From: Lunularia cruciata
Lineage: Eukaryota; Streptophyta; Marchantiopsida; Lunulariales; Lunulariaceae
Direction of reading: 5' to 3'
Length of the DNA: 64,000 bases
Assembly (NCBI GenBank): GCA_948567375.1
Contig: OX419761.1
Coordinates: 9,834,243-9,898,242, forward strand
A program made the translations under genes and the position numbers. The notes beneath the pieces were generated by a model that saw nothing but the letters and a program-made list of their open reading frames with translations, was not told the origin of the DNA and ran no database searches. Each line of letters begins with the position of its first letter. Within the stretch, counting starts at the first letter, position 1. Of the stretch, positions 1 through 12,540 are shown in pieces.

Positions 1-1212
1 AAAGAAAGTAGTGAAAAATAGTCAATGGAAGATCTTTGGGATTAAAGGAAGATCACAAAGGCAAGAGTTGCCTTTGTTAGTCATAAGGACCATATCTATT
101 GGTAAGACAAATGGATGTTTCATGGGTCTAATAAGAGAAGTCCAGAGTGTCCAACACAATGGAAAAATTCTTGAGAAATTGAAAGATGTGGTCAATGAGT
201 TCCAAGATGTCTTTCCAAATGCATTACCCGCAAGTTTACCACCAAAAAGAAGAGTAGATCATAAAATTGAGATACTTCCTAGGAAGACACCTCCTTGTAA
301 GGCCCCATAGTAACTATCACCTCATGAGTTAGAAGAATGTAAGGCTCAAATCAAGGATATGTTGCTGAAGGGGTTTATCCAACCCAACGTATCACCATAT
401 GGGGCTCTTCTATTGTTTGTGAAGAAGGATAGAACAATGTGCATGTGCATTGACTATTGGGAACTGAATCAAAAAACTATGAAAAACAAATATCCATTAC
501 CTTGCATGGATGACTTGTTTGATCAACTCAATGGGGCAAGGCACTTCACCAAACTTGATTTGCAAAGCAATTATAACCAAATTAGGATTCCGGAAGAAGA
601 CATACACCAAATGACCTTTCAAACAAGGTATGGTCACTTTGAGTACGTGGTGATGCTACTTGGCCTCACCAACGCTCTAGCCACTTTCATGAGTTTGATG
701 AATGACAAAATTTGGTCCATACTTGGATAAATCTGTTATCATTTTTCTTGATGACATCTTAGTCTATAGTAGGACATTGACAAAGTACAAGCAACATCTA
801 CAAGAATTCCTCCCAATTTTGTGTTAAAATAAATGAGATGCCAAAATCTCAAATTGCAAATTTGGAAAATCTGAAGTTGACTATTTAGGGCAAAGAGTAA
901 GTGTATAGGGTATCTAAGTGCTAAAAGATAAAAATAGAGGTCATTCAAAAGAGAGTGCTCCAGATATCAGACTCAACTCAAGAGTTTCTTGGGATTGATG
1001 GGGTTTTATTGTTGATTTTTCAAGGTCTTCTCAAGATTGCACAACCTCTAACAACACTATTGGGCAAGGGGAAGAAGTGGATATGGGGAACTACATAAGA
1101 ATTGGCCTTTTAGGAGTTGAAAGACGCATTACTACATCACCAATCTTGAAATATTATGACCCAAAATGGCCAATCAAGATGGCCATAGATGCATTAGGTG
1201 TAGCAATAGGAG
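1..1212 (+). pseudogene. Chromovirus-like Ty3/Gypsy pol remnant (RT to start of RNase H)
   Basis: Translated pieces follow the usual order of a Ty3/Gypsy polyprotein. The protease-RT linker (about 11-310) is followed by reverse transcriptase (about 330-900), with a recognisable IDYWELN block near 450 and the catalytic stretch FLDDILVYS at about 748-774. Then comes the beginning of RNase H (ILKYYDPKWPIKMAIDA, about 1146-1196). The frame is broken by a stop at 308-310, by a one-base shift near 705-735 and by several later stops, so it is not functional. The pattern resembles plant chromoviruses, but no chromodomain or integrase is present to prove that. The left end lies outside the window. The right end is abrupt at about 1213, where family A LTR sequence begins in the middle of its reading frame. 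Confidence 0.8.
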
Positions 1213-1731
1213 GACCAACAATGGCTACAAAGTGGAGTCCTCTCAAAACCTGATTAAGCAAAGCATTGTGGGGACACTCATGGCCATATTCAAGCCCAAG
1301 CAAACAATATACGTGAACATGCAGCAAGTGGTCTTCTTTCATCAGATGTTTGCAAGAGAGAAGGTGAACTAGGCAAAGTGTTTCCATCAGAGAACAAGGC
1401 ACATGATCATAAATTGGAAGACCAATTTTCCAACACACTTTTTTGCACCACTTGTAGCGCACTTCTACTTTGGATTCAACTTGCTGATAATGGAGGAGAG
1501 GCAACATATGGTTTTGCATTTCCATCTTGATCTTCAATGAGAAGCGGATTAAAAAAGGCAACGATACATTGTACAACTACGAGCCAACAACAAGCATTTC
1601 ATCAAAACGGGATAGAGAGATACGGTGGAAGGAAGAAGTCCAAAGACAAAGAAGAAGACTAAATCCAAAGAAGTGGCCTAACCCTAGCCACAACAAAAGA
1701 CCTGAAGACTCAATCCATGAGGTAAGAAGGC
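1213..1731 (+). repeat. Family A long LTR, outer copy, part 1 (5' truncated)
   Basis: This is the left part of a family A LTR that continues at 3552-5904 on the other side of a nested insertion. It begins inside the U3 reading frame at the conserved domain (NGYKVES, then YVNMQQVVFFHQMFA, AKCFHQR and HFYFGFNLL) and reaches the basic/acidic linker. The LTR start (TGTGGTACCC) is missing, so the 5' end was lost where it meets the upstream pol remnant. Its last five bases, AAGGC (1727-1731), are the left target-site duplication of the nested short LTR. Confidence 0.82.
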
Positions 1732-3546
1732 TATGGTACCTACATTTTTCATTTTGAACCAGTTTTAAAGAAGAAGTGCATTATTGAAACCAAATTGAAA
1801 CCAAATTGAAAAGAAATGATGAGAAGCATGTATTTTGATTTGACCTGAAGAAGTCTACTTTGTGTCAGAGGAAGAGGAAGAAGGAGGTCAGATGCCGCAG
1901 GAGGGTTTCTTTGCATCGGAATAAAGGTTGCAGGTCAGGATTGCTGCAGGGGCCATATCTCAATGAACACGTGTCCAAATCATACTTGCTACATTTTGTT
2001 GGAAGTGTCTCATTTAGGGCTTTCCATTACCACCAAAATTGTAAACTTTGGACGCATGTAGCAGATGTTACAAGCATTTGAAGTTTTGGGAGTAGATGTA
2101 TAGAGTAGTTGAGTGTCTTCGGGTTGGTGTCTTTGAGTCTATATAACTTCAGACTTTAGACTTCAAGTTTACACAACTTTGGGTCTAGACTTTTCCTCAA
2201 GATAAATATAATTCAACCCGAGGTAGTCAGACATTGGATGTAAGAGTCTTTAGGTCAGATATTTGAAGCATCTAAAATAGTTATGATCGGGAAAGAAGTT
2301 ACTTAGGATACCCATGACTTCAATTTCAATTCTGATTGAAGATATAATAGAATTAGAACAGAAATAGTAGTAGTGAATGAACCCAAAGTGCATGATCAGA
2401 TAGTAAGTGTCTTTGGGTCAATTACATGAGCAATTAGGGGAAAATGGGTTACAAATTTAAGCTATAGATAGCATACCTATGCTTTTAATTACAATTCTTG
2501 ATGAGGATATAGTAGAATTAGCAAAGGAATTGATAGTAATTAGACCTAAAGTTGTAGAAGTAGGAGTGCATGTGTCTTTGGAGTTGTCATCTGAGACATT
2601 AGAACAAGTGGGTCGGAAGATATAACGTTAAATAAGGACCTACTAGTGTAATTGTAGTTCAGAGTGAAGAAGACATAGAAATAGTGAAGGATTTGGTAGT
2701 TGAAGATAAACCAAAAGAATGAGCAGTAATAGGAAGATCATCAAGTTTGGAAGCCAAAGAAGAGGTTGACATTGGATTGGAGTAGTAACCGTTTTGAGAT
2801 TTGAAGAGGCAGATATGAAGAGGTGCATTATCATTTCAGATCTACAAGTAGAAAGAGTTGTTAGGAAATGGTATATTAGTTAGTAACTATCAAGTGCTCT
2901 GCCTATTAAGGGTGGCATTTGCAATATGTTGTTGTTCATTATTCATTATTTTTGAGAATAGATAAAGCAAAGTGCGGATTTCAGTACTCGTTGCTTGAGC
3001 TTGATTCCGAGTATCAACATTATGTGTTTGTGTTTGTGAGTGTGTGAAGAATCAGTATGCTTGTTGGATGTTGGATTCCATAACCTTGATCTTCATCTTG
3101 TGTGTTTGATCTTGAGTGAAGTGCAATCGGAGCAATGCCTTGACAGATCTCAGAGGAATTGTAATGTTGGTAGTATTCTACATTTGTGAATGCAACGCAA
3201 TGTTGATGTGAAGCAATTTCAATCAAGGAAGGTGTGCCTTTAGTGGAGGGGTGGAACATAATTTTGAGATAAAGTCGTTTTGCAATGAAGTGTCATTTTT
3301 GGGAGAATCTGAATCATCACAATCAAGATTGTTTGGAAAGATTTGATGAAGTTGTGATTATATATGACAAATTGTTGTAACAAGACTATGTATCAATGCT
3401 TGTTACTCTCTTCTGGGTGTAGTTGCTACCTAAGAGATTAAAGACAAAATCAAGGACTACATTGTGACATTTTTGACTAGTATCTTTGCAAGAACAAAAT
3501 TTACTTACCTGATTACCGCAAAAGTGATATTTTCTAGGTTGTCACA
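1732..3546 (+). repeat. Short-form solo LTR of family A, flanked by TSD AAGGC
   Basis: The left end TATGGTACC corresponds to TGTGGTACC with one G-to-A change. The right end GGTTGTCACA matches all family A LTR ends. A perfect 5-bp duplication, AAGGC, flanks it at 1727-1731 and 3547-3551, and the outer LTR reading frame resumes immediately after. At 1815 bp it is about half the long-form length. The conserved U3-ORF domain is absent and is replaced by a segment (about 1850-2110) that also occurs in the short LTRs at 7541-9412 and 10158-11592. The C-terminal end of the coiled-coil frame (about 2500-2790) and the LTR 3' portion (about 2860-3546) are kept. Confidence 0.9.
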
Positions 3547-3551
3547 AAGGC

Positions 3552-5904
3552 GGTGAAGGACAAGATTCAAAGATAGAGTCTGAACTGGAGATAGAATCCA
3601 AAAGAGGAGATTCCAAAGAAGCTAAACTCACTTTATAGAGTGAGGATTCCGGGAGTGAGAGTGAAGGTGAAGATGAAGTCCAACAATCAGTTGAGGCAAA
3701 AGAGGATGAGGCATTCTATGCAGCGATTGATCATATGGAGGGAGGAGACGGCCCTTGCTTGCCCATGGAGGAGATGGATGAAGAACCAAAGAAGGAAGAC
3801 TGGAAGGGAGGAAGAGCCAAGAGGTCAATGATAGTTGAACCTATAGGTCCAAGCTCAACCTATAAGGAAGAAGTAAGCTTGGAGGGAATGTCATTGAAGG
3901 TATGAAAATCAAGACTCTGGGAGAAGGCTTTGGTGGAAGAAGCATCAATAGCAACGGAGTACAAAGAAGGAGCCAAAGACAAAGAAGGCTTTAATGGGGT
4001 GAAGTATTTGTTGCATATTGTGAGTCCATTGTTAGAGCTATTGAAGAAGCAGAAGAAAGTGATCCAACAAGATCATGTGGAGGTGAAGAATGAGTTGCAA
4101 ATGGTGAAGTATTTGCTACATGAAGTAAAGGAATTGAAAGAGATTGTAACTCAAAGAGAAGAAGAAGCTAAGGAACTTTGAGTGGATCCAGCCTTGAAGA
4201 AGAACACTTTTGAGAACTTGCAAGAGAATTTCAAGAAGCATGGAAGAGAGATGCACAGTCAAGCCAAAGAGTTGAAAGAGAAGACAACATTATTGGTGAA
4301 GATGAAAGGTGAAGTCAACAAAGTTTGCATTGAAAGCATTCATGTGAAGGCGATGGTGGTTGTGATAGAGCAGGAGTTAGAGAGCTTGAAGAAGAGTGCA
4401 GCAAGGAAGGATCAAGCATGGTAGAGGGAGTTGGTGATCCGACACCAAGAGGAAGAAAGATTGAGAAGCTTGGCAAGAAGTGCTGAGGTGCAAAGTGCTT
4501 AGTATGTGGAGGAAAAGAAGATGCTTGTAGCCAAGTACAAAGACAAGTTGAAGATGTAAAGAGAAGAGTTGAAAGCATAATGATCTTGAGGGTATGTATC
4601 AAAGTTAGTAAGAGAAGTTGTTGGAAGACTATGAGCAATGCTTAGCATGGAATCTGAGGGAAAGTTGAAGGAAGTGAGACTGCATGAGTTGAAGTTGCTA
4701 GTGCAGGAAACAAGAAAGAGGAAAGCAAAAGATGTAGATATGAACACTCTATTGATTTGTTTAAGGTAATAAGTGGATAGGAAGATAATTGAAGTAGGAG
4801 AAAATGTAAGTCTTAGATTAGACTTAGTAAATTCAGAGTTAGAGAGACTTTGGAGTAGTATGAAGGAAGATAAGAAGTTTGAAGTTGTAGAAGTAGACGT
4901 AAAGGTGTCTTTGGATCAATAACCTAAGACATTAGAGAAGATTGGGTTGGAGGATAAAGATGTAGAAAGGTTACCTATGACCTCAATTGTAGTTTGTAGT
5001 GAAAAGATAGTAGAAATAGCAAAGGAATAAGTAGAATTAGATAGACCCAAAGAAGGAGAAGTGATAGGATAATCATCGGGTTTGGAAGCCAAAGAAGAAG
5101 TAGACATCGGATTGGAGTAGGAACAAAGTTGAGATTTATAGAGGAAAATATGAAGAGGTGGATTGTGATTTCAGATCTGCAAGTTTGTAGAGTTGTAGAA
5201 CTTTATTTTTGTTAGTAACTGTCAATTGCTCTACTATTTAAAGGAGGCATTTGTAGTCCTATGTTGTTCAGTATTGATAATTTCTGAAGATAGATAAAGT
5301 AAAGTGCTGAGTTCAGTGCTTGTCGCTTGAGCTTAATTTGAGTATTGATTTTGTGTGTGTGCTCGTGAGTGTGTGGAGAATTTTGAAGTGCAAGTTAGTG
5401 TGTTTGATAGATTCAGCAGCCTTGATCTTCATTTTATGTGTTTGATCTTGAGTGAAGTGCAATTGAAGCAATGCCTGAATAGATTTGAGAGGAATTGTAG
5501 TGTTGGTAGTATTTTGCAATTGTGAGTGCAGCGTTGAGTTGACCTGAAGCAATTTTGATCACGGAAGTTGTGCCTTCAATGGAAGGTTGGAACAAAATTT
5601 TGAGATGAAGGTGCTTTGCAGTGAAGTAGCCATCTTCAAAGAAATTTGAATCATCACAATTAAGATTTGTTTGGACAGAATTTGATGGAGTTGTGATAAA
5701 GGAGTGTTGAGTTATGATGAGACTGAGCGTCAGTGATTGTTACTCTCTTTCATGTGGTTTCTACCTGAGAGACTAAAGAAGAACTCAAGAAGAAGTACAT
5801 TGTTACTATTGGCTTTACATTTGACCAATTCTGACTCGTATCTCTGTGGGAACAAACTTTACTTACTTGATTACCACAAAAGCGCTATTTTCCAGGTTGT
5901 CAAA
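3552..5904 (+). repeat. Family A long LTR, outer copy, part 2, with coiled-coil end of U3 ORF
   Basis: The reading frame interrupted at 1731 resumes here with the acidic linker (about 3580-3900), then a lysine/glutamate-rich coiled coil (about 3930-5120). It has stops and ends near the GLEAKEEVDI-type C-terminus seen in other copies. A TATTTAAA box follows at 5235-5242 inside CTATTTAAAGGAGGCATTT, a block conserved among copies. The LTR ends at TTGTCAAA, against TTGTCACA elsewhere. No primer-binding site follows, so this is a 3' LTR or solo LTR rather than a 5' LTR. Confidence 0.82.
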
Positions 5905-7540
5905 TGGAAGAGAACCACCAATCAGAAAAATGCAATTGGCATTGCCAAAGAAACATTCCTACCCATGAGGCAACAAAGAAAGTCACTTTGAGTCAACACG
6001 ATGACTCTAAGCCAGAAAATGAGAAGCCAATGAATGTAGCCAAAACAAAGGAGGCCCTAAAAAATCAACTAAGACATGATAAGGACTCCTTTCCTTTGTT
6101 GATGTTAGCATGCATTCTCTACATGGTGATGCTTACAATGGAGGTTTTGGAGGAGATCCTATTGTTGTACTAGAAATTGGATCCAAAGATGACAGAACTA
6201 GCAGCTCTTGTGCACCAACTAGCTCAAGCCAAGGTGAACAAGAATGCCAAAGAGAGAGATTGGCAACTAGAGGAATTCTAAAGGGAGGATATAAAAGGAC
6301 ATGAGAAGTATGAGATGCTACTCTAGTACTTAAATAAAGAGGTTCATGATTACAATCAACAAATCTTCCAACAACAAAATCAACATAAAGATGAGATCCA
6401 AAACTAGGATGACAAACTCATGACCTTGCAAATCAAACTGGAAATGGCTCATGCTAACATGAATAAGTGGAGATGAGATATGATAATCTGAAGTAGTTGA
6501 CCAACCTTCATATCTCAAACTTATCCACAAACTTGAAATGGAAATAGGAGAGGAGAGCATAACAAGAGACAATAATCCATAAGGAAATGAAATATGAGCT
6601 TTGTAACAAATGAACCAACATGGAAAATGAACAAGTTGGGTTGCTCATGATTATTGGGCATATAATAATGCAACTACTCAGCCAATTGGAATGAATGGCC
6701 AATTGGACCTCCCAATATATGAAGGCAAAGGACTTGCAAACCCAAATTGATGCACTACACAAACAAGCATATCATGATGTTTTCTACCAAGCTGAAAGCC
6801 ACACCAATGCAAAATTTGAGGAGGTGCAAACCGGCTTTGTATAGGTTGTGGATGGATAGAAAAAGGAGCCCATAGAACTCATTCAAATATGCAAAGCAAT
6901 TGGAAGTTTGTCAAAAGCACCACCAGCTCCTCCCAACAAGGAATAACAAGTAGGGTATTATCTTTTGAAGGCAACAATAGTCATTTCTGTTCCCAGATGA
7001 TAGAATGCAATTTAGAACATGTAGTTGAGGTTTTGGTTTTTTGTACTTACGAGGTTTGTACTTTGTACTTAGTCAGTAAGAAGCAGCATAAAAGGTTAAT
7101 GTTAGCCAATTAGAGGTAAAATACAATTGGTTGAGGTTACTATAGTCCATAGGTACCTAACTTTTGGGTTAGGGATAATAGATAAGGTTTGATCAACACT
7201 AAGTGGCTTAGATATAACTGGGAAATTTACATCCCTTGTAGCCATTGGATCTTTTCACAACTATGTAGGAAGTGTATAAAAGACTTGGGCTTGATGATCA
7301 TTGGTTCGATCTGGTGCATCCTTCTTTTGCAATAATACAAAGTCTATACCATCATGACTCTTGATTTGGTGTATGTGTATTATTAGTCTACACTTGGTAT
7401 GAATGATGGCATTCTTAGCTGAGTAGGAGTGAAGAATCTTGAGGTACAAACCAAAGCACTAGAATGCATGGTAGTATTTGTATGGAACTAGATAAACAAC
7501 TCTAGGAGCTCAACCAAGGTCATGAACAATACAAGAATAG
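5905..7540 (+). mobile_element. Unassigned decayed retroelement with coiled-coil frame and LTR-like tail
   Basis: A broken plus-strand frame (about 5905-6990) encodes lysine/glutamine-rich helices, for example HQLAQAKVNKNAKERDWQLE near 6215, and ends near a proline-rich APPAPPN. From about 7060 to 7445 the sequence looks like an LTR: it has a TATAAAAG box near 7276 followed by AATAATAC, typical of promoter and poly(A) regions. I see no RT, integrase or confident boundaries. The right side is interrupted at 7540 by a family A LTR and appears to continue at 9413, because the duplicated AATAG lies on both sides. It could be a gag remnant of a Gypsy element or a non-autonomous element; I cannot decide. 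Confidence 0.4.
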
Positions 7541-9412
7541 TGTGACAACCCAACAAATATCATGTTTGCGGTAATCAGGTAAGTAAAGTTTGTTCCCATA
7601 GAGATACTAGTCAAAAATTTCCAAGTACAAAGTCAAATGTCACAAATGTGGTTCTTCTTAAATTGTCCTTTAGTCTCTTGGGTAGAAACCAAATCCCAAA
7701 GAGCGTAACAAGTGTTCAATCTTGACAACTTGTCACTAATCCACACATTCATAATCTCAACATAACAAAGCTTTCCAAACAATCTTGATTATGATGATTT
7801 TGTCTTTCCTAAAGATGGCTACTTCATTGCAGAGCATCTTTACCTCAGAATTATATTCCACTCCTCCATTGAAGGCACAATTTCCTCTATCAAAATTGCT
7901 TCACATCAACACTATGCTGGACTCACAACTACAAAATACTACCAACACTACAATTCCTCTTAGATTTGTCAAGGCATTGCTCAGATTGCACTTCACTTAG
8001 GATCAAACACACAGAATGAAGATCATGGTTGTGGAATCCAACATCCAACAAACTATTGACTTGTACTTCAAAATTCTCCAAACAGTCACAACTACAAAAA
8101 CACAGAGTTGATACTTGGAATTAAGCCCAACGACATGCATTGCTTCACAACACTTTGCTTTATCTATCATTGAGATTACACAAAATGAACAAAATGGCAT
8201 TGCAAATGCTGCCTTTAAACAGATAGAGCTCTTCAATAGTTATCTAACTTCCTAACTACCTCTAACAACTTGCAGATCCTAAATGACAATGCACTTCTTC
8301 ATATCTACCCTTCAAAATCCCAAATCAGTTTCTAATTAGATCCAATGTGACCCAAAGTGACTTCATATACTGCTTAGTCTTCTTTGTCATTGGGTTCTAC
8401 AATGGCTAAGTCCTCTACCAATTCTACCATTTCTTTACTTTGATCTACAATTAACCTTATATGTAATCTTCATACCTCCCTATCTTGCAACCCACCCTTC
8501 TCTAAAGTGTCAAGTGTCAAATATAAAGACACCTACACTCCTACCTCTCTTACTTTGGGTCAAACTACTATCAATTCCTCATCAAGAATTGTAATTGAAA
8601 ACATGTGTACACTATCTACGCCTTGAATTTATAACCCACTCTCCCCTAATTGCTCATATAACTGACCCAAAGACACTTACTGTCTAATCATGCACTTTGT
8701 GTTCATTCATTACTACTATTTCTCTTTTAATTCTATCATATTTTCAATCAGAACTGAAATTAAAGTCATGGGTATCCTAAATATCTTCTTTCTCTACTCT
8801 TACTTCCTCTAATGTCTCTAGCAAGACTCTCAAAGTCACATTCACTGCACTTTGAGGTCCAACTACCTCAGATCTAGTCACCTTTTTCCTGAGGCAAAGA
8901 AGCTTCTAACCCGAAGTTGTAGAGACCCGACTAACATAGACCCAAAGTACTATGAACCCAAAGATACTAACCCAAAGACATTCTACTACTATATACATCT
9001 ACTCTTGAAACTTCAGATGCTTGTTACTTTTGCTACAGACCTCCAAACTCTACAATGTTGGTGGCATCAAAAAGCCCTGAACAAGATGCTTCCAACGAAA
9101 TATGGTACAAATGATTTGGACTTATAGTCATTGAGATATGGCTCCCGTAGTAATCCTGACCTGCAAGTTTTATTCCTCCTTTGGGTCTGCACTCCTTCAG
9201 CATCTGATCCAAGTTTTTCTTCCTCTGACACAAAGTAAGCTTTTCTAGATCTGATCCAATCCAAGTCCTTCTTCCTCCAACACAAAGTTGACTTCCTTGT
9301 GCCTGATCAAAATGTAGGTTGCCCCTCATTTCTTCTCCATTTGGTTTCAATTTGGTTTCAACAAGGCACTTCTTCTTCAAAAATAGTCCAAAATGAAAAA
9401 TGTGTGTACCAA
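7541..9412 (-). repeat. Short-form solo LTR of family A (minus), TSD AATAG
   Basis: Read on the minus strand it ends with GGTTGTCACA at 7541. It starts near 9412 with a decayed TTGGTACAC version of the family start, which lacks one base. The duplication AATAG is found at 7536-7540 and 9413-9417. The 1872 bp include the segment shared with the other short LTRs (about 9010-9300), the C-terminal coiled-coil coding end (about 8290-8890) and the roughly 0.7-kb LTR 3' portion (7541-8267). The conserved U3-ORF domain is absent, as in the other short forms. Confidence 0.87.
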
Positions 9413-9879
9413 AATAGGTTTTTGAATGCTTGGTATCTTGCCAAGTAACACTCTTATGTATGAATGAGTATTGCAAATCATTTGAAGCTCCCGAGATATT
9501 GTGCTTTATAGGAAGAATAGAATTTTATTTGTGGTCTTCAAAGTGATGGAAATTTTGGAAGCTCATACTCTTGTTTAGTTTGCAAAGCCACAAGACACTA
9601 GTTGTAGGGTGATAAATCTTGCATAGCACACTAGCATGAGTTACACGTGGATTGTGATTCTTACAAACTACACTAAGGTAGTCCAAATCTCAGGCAGATG
9701 ATAGGAGAAAAAAGTGCTCCAAAAAAAAACCATTCCTTTAAAGAATCCTCTAGATTTGGCCGATAGTGAATAGAAGGATAGATCACTTAGAATTTCATAA
9801 TGTCCCTAAATTTGGTGAGATTACCCTCTTTTGGGAAGGATGCCCCCCAACAGGTTAAACATGAAATAATATATTGTCA
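9413..9879. other. No recognisable gene
   Basis: This stretch joins the AATAG target-site copy to the Copia remnant. I see only short broken frames and no RNA gene. It is probably the continuation of the sequence left of 7540 or the 5' part of the Copia element. Confidence 0.4.
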
Positions 9880-10157
9880 TCATAATGACACCTTCATCTT
9901 GTTTTCAATCAATTCCAACTTGTGTCCTCCGGGGAATGATCTATTCTTACCAATTATACTATAGTACATCAACATTGGGTTACCATAAAAGTCCACCATT
10001 TCCTAAGCCTACAAGTCATCGGATCCATGCAAGAAGGCTAGATAAAAATTACTCAAACTCTTTATGTGCAACAAAAGCTTGTAGAACTTGGTTTCAAAGA
10101 GTGTCAACCAAATTCCACTCCTACAATCCCAAGAATAGCTATACGCTCAAGATTGTC
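9880..10157 (+). pseudogene. Ty1/Copia reverse transcriptase remnant, part 1
   Basis: Decayed plus-strand frames around a GNDLFL block and a later LVELGFKECQPNSTPT segment resemble the end of a Copia RT, where a catalytic YVDD is usually followed by such a block and then by the substrate-loop region. The catalytic motif itself is not readable. The frame stops at the TTGTC duplication (10153-10157) and resumes at 11598, so a nested LTR interrupts one Copia element. It is clearly non-functional. Confidence 0.6.
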
Positions 10158-11592
10158 TGTGACAACCTAGTATATATCACTTTTGCAATAATGTGTGAGT
10201 AATCATTTATTCCCATAGAGATACATGTCAAGAATGTTCAAATATGAATTAAAAGTAACTTGGTAGTTCTATTGGTTACATCTTTAAACTATTGGGCAAA
10301 AACAACACCAGAAGAGAGAGTAAACACTCATTAGAGATTTTACTACAAATAATTGTTATTGAAAGTAACAATTCTTCAATTCTAGTCCAAATTTGCATAA
10401 CTTATGATGATTCAATTGATACAAATAGAACTACTTCACCACAAAGTGACTTTGCTTGGAATTGTATTCCACTCCTCCATCAAAGGTATAACTTCTCAAT
10501 TCAAGGTGACTTTGCATTAGCTTTTGGTATGTGATTGTAGATGATAAATATTGATGATACTACAATTCTCAAAAATCCGTCAAGGTATTGCTTTGGATGC
10601 ACTCTACTCAAGATCAAACACACAAAATGGAAGGCAAAATTATAGAATCGAACATCTAATAATCTCTCAATTGCAATTTGAATTTCTTCATACATTCACA
10701 AACAAAGACATTCAATTGATACTCAAAATTAAGCAAAATGATGAGCACTTTATCAACACTTCATGTTAACCATATTTTTTTCATTATCGAATGTAAAACA
10801 CTCCAAATGATTGCTCTAAATAGTCAGATCACTTGGAAGTTGCAAAATTATCTAAACTACTTAACTATTACAACTACTCTCTACTATGTTGTAGATACAA
10901 AGCACCTCTACTTGCAAAACTGTTCCTTTGGGTTTTTTATTGCTATGGACTTGAATCTGATCTGAGTACTACTTGTACTTTGGCTTCTTCACTTGAGTTC
11001 CCTACAAGTGTCTCCTATACTTCAGATTCTACATCTACCTCTATTGTTGTCTCCTCCTCAATCTGCACTGCAATTGAAGTTATAGACTGTCTAACTATTT
11101 CATCCTCCCATCTTCTAACTCTCTCATATGTCTTGGGTAACTCAGCCAAATCCACTTGCACTCTGATGTCTGACTACCTTGGATCAGGTCACTTTCAACC
11201 TAAGATGAAGTAGCTTCAATTTCAAACTTGAAGTATTTTTCATTTACTCCATAAACTTCAAATGCTTATAACTTTGCAATTTTGGTGGCAACAGACAGCC
11301 CTAAAAGATATGCTTCCAATGAAATATAGCTCACACAATTTGGACATGTGGTCACCAAGATATGGCCCCCAAAGTAATTCTCACCTCCAAACTTCCATTC
11401 CAATGTGAAGTATCCTTGGATTTGGTTGGTTTATCATCCTCATATGGATTCTACATCAGTGGATCTGATTCCTTCTTCAAATTTTCCTACTTGGACTTAT
11501 ATAGACTTAACCTACATACTAACTCTTTTTTAACTTTTTCCAATAATTAATTTTACTCTCAATTCTACCAAAAACAAAACATGGGTACCACA
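10158..11592 (-). repeat. Short-form solo LTR of family A (minus), TSD TTGTC
   Basis: On the minus strand it starts TGTGGTACCCATG at 11592 and ends GGTTGTCACA at 10158. A perfect duplication TTGTC lies at 10153-10157 and 11593-11597, with Copia coding sequence on both sides. At 1435 bp it is the shortest copy. It holds the short-form segment (about 11200-11400), a remnant of the coiled-coil C-terminus (about 10960-11200) and the LTR 3' part. The conserved U3-ORF domain is missing. Confidence 0.91.
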
Positions 11593-11597
11593 TTGTC

Positions 11598-12000
11598 CCA
11601 CCACACCTAAAGACAAAGCTAAATATGCAGATTATCCTTTTGCTAATGTTGTGGGTTCACTCCTTTGTGCATCTAGCAGTTCAAGGCCTGATTTTCCTTT
11701 ATTGTAAGCATGCTTGCTAAGTTTATGGCAAATCTAGGCCTTCATTATCTTCAAGTTGTTAATCATTCTCAATACCTTAAGAGTACCACCTATTATTATT
11801 TACAATATTGGAGATTTGACAACCTAAGACCGCTTTTGGCTACAATGATGTTGATTGGGCAAGTGAGGTTGACCCATGATCGTCTACATACAACTATTCT
11901 TTTATTCTTTCACAAGAAGCCATTAGTTGTGTTAATATGGTATCACAAGCTAAAATTCCTAGTGGCTAGGGCACATAGGAAAGTTTAATCTTTAGTCTTC
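11598..12000 (+). pseudogene. Ty1/Copia RT-RNase H remnant, part 2
   Basis: This is the continuation of the Copia frame. A KAKYADYPFANVVGSLLCA block near 11620 is the conserved RT end, followed by a decayed linker and a DADW-like start of RNase H near 11850. Stops and shifts are frequent. At about 11938-12000 a segment (ATTCCTAG...GGAAAGTTTAATCTTTAGTC) begins that recurs at about 12540-12600, so the element is rearranged here. Confidence 0.65.
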
Positions 12001-12540
12001 AATGACCAACTAATTGCAGAACTTCCAAGGTTAAAAACATTAACTACTATTGCTATATCATCAACCAATTTGGTCTTCAATATTCAGCTAGCTGGTTACC
12101 CATTGTACAAGGTTTTATTAATGCAGATTGGGCAGGAAGTGCTCAAGATCAAAATCAACATCCTTGGAAGCTATGCAATTAATTGTTCATTGAAGAAGCA
12201 ACCTACTGCTGCTTTATCATTAACCTAAGCAGAATATAGAAGTGCCACTAATGCTCCATGTGAATCAATTTGGCTTCACACCTTGTTATAAGACATGGGA
12301 TATCCACTTGATGATCCTATAATCTTATATACAGATAATATCAATAGATCAAACTTGCTAATAATCCAATATTTCATGCCAGGACCACAAATATTGAAGT
12401 TCATGATCATTTCATTAGAGAGAAGGTATTGGTAGGAGAAATAGATTTGTAGATATTGGCCTAGATGAGATCTGAAATATTTAAGATCTCATCTAGGCAT
12501 CAAACATATTAATATTAGCGTGAGGGAGAGTGTTGATAGA
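12001..12540 (+). pseudogene. Second Ty1/Copia RNase H fragment
   Basis: A second Copia RNase H is readable: NADWAG near 12125, KKQPTAAL near 12193, AEYRSATNAPCESIWL near 12230, LYTDN near 12325 and HARTTNIEVHDHFIREKVL near 12380. Just downstream is a purine run, GAGGGAGAG, then TGTTGATAG at about 12523-12540, which looks like a polypurine tract and LTR start; little or no LTR follows. It is flanked by the two copies of the GGAAAGTTTAATCTTTAGTC segment, which suggests it was joined or inserted into the first Copia element. Confidence 0.6.
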
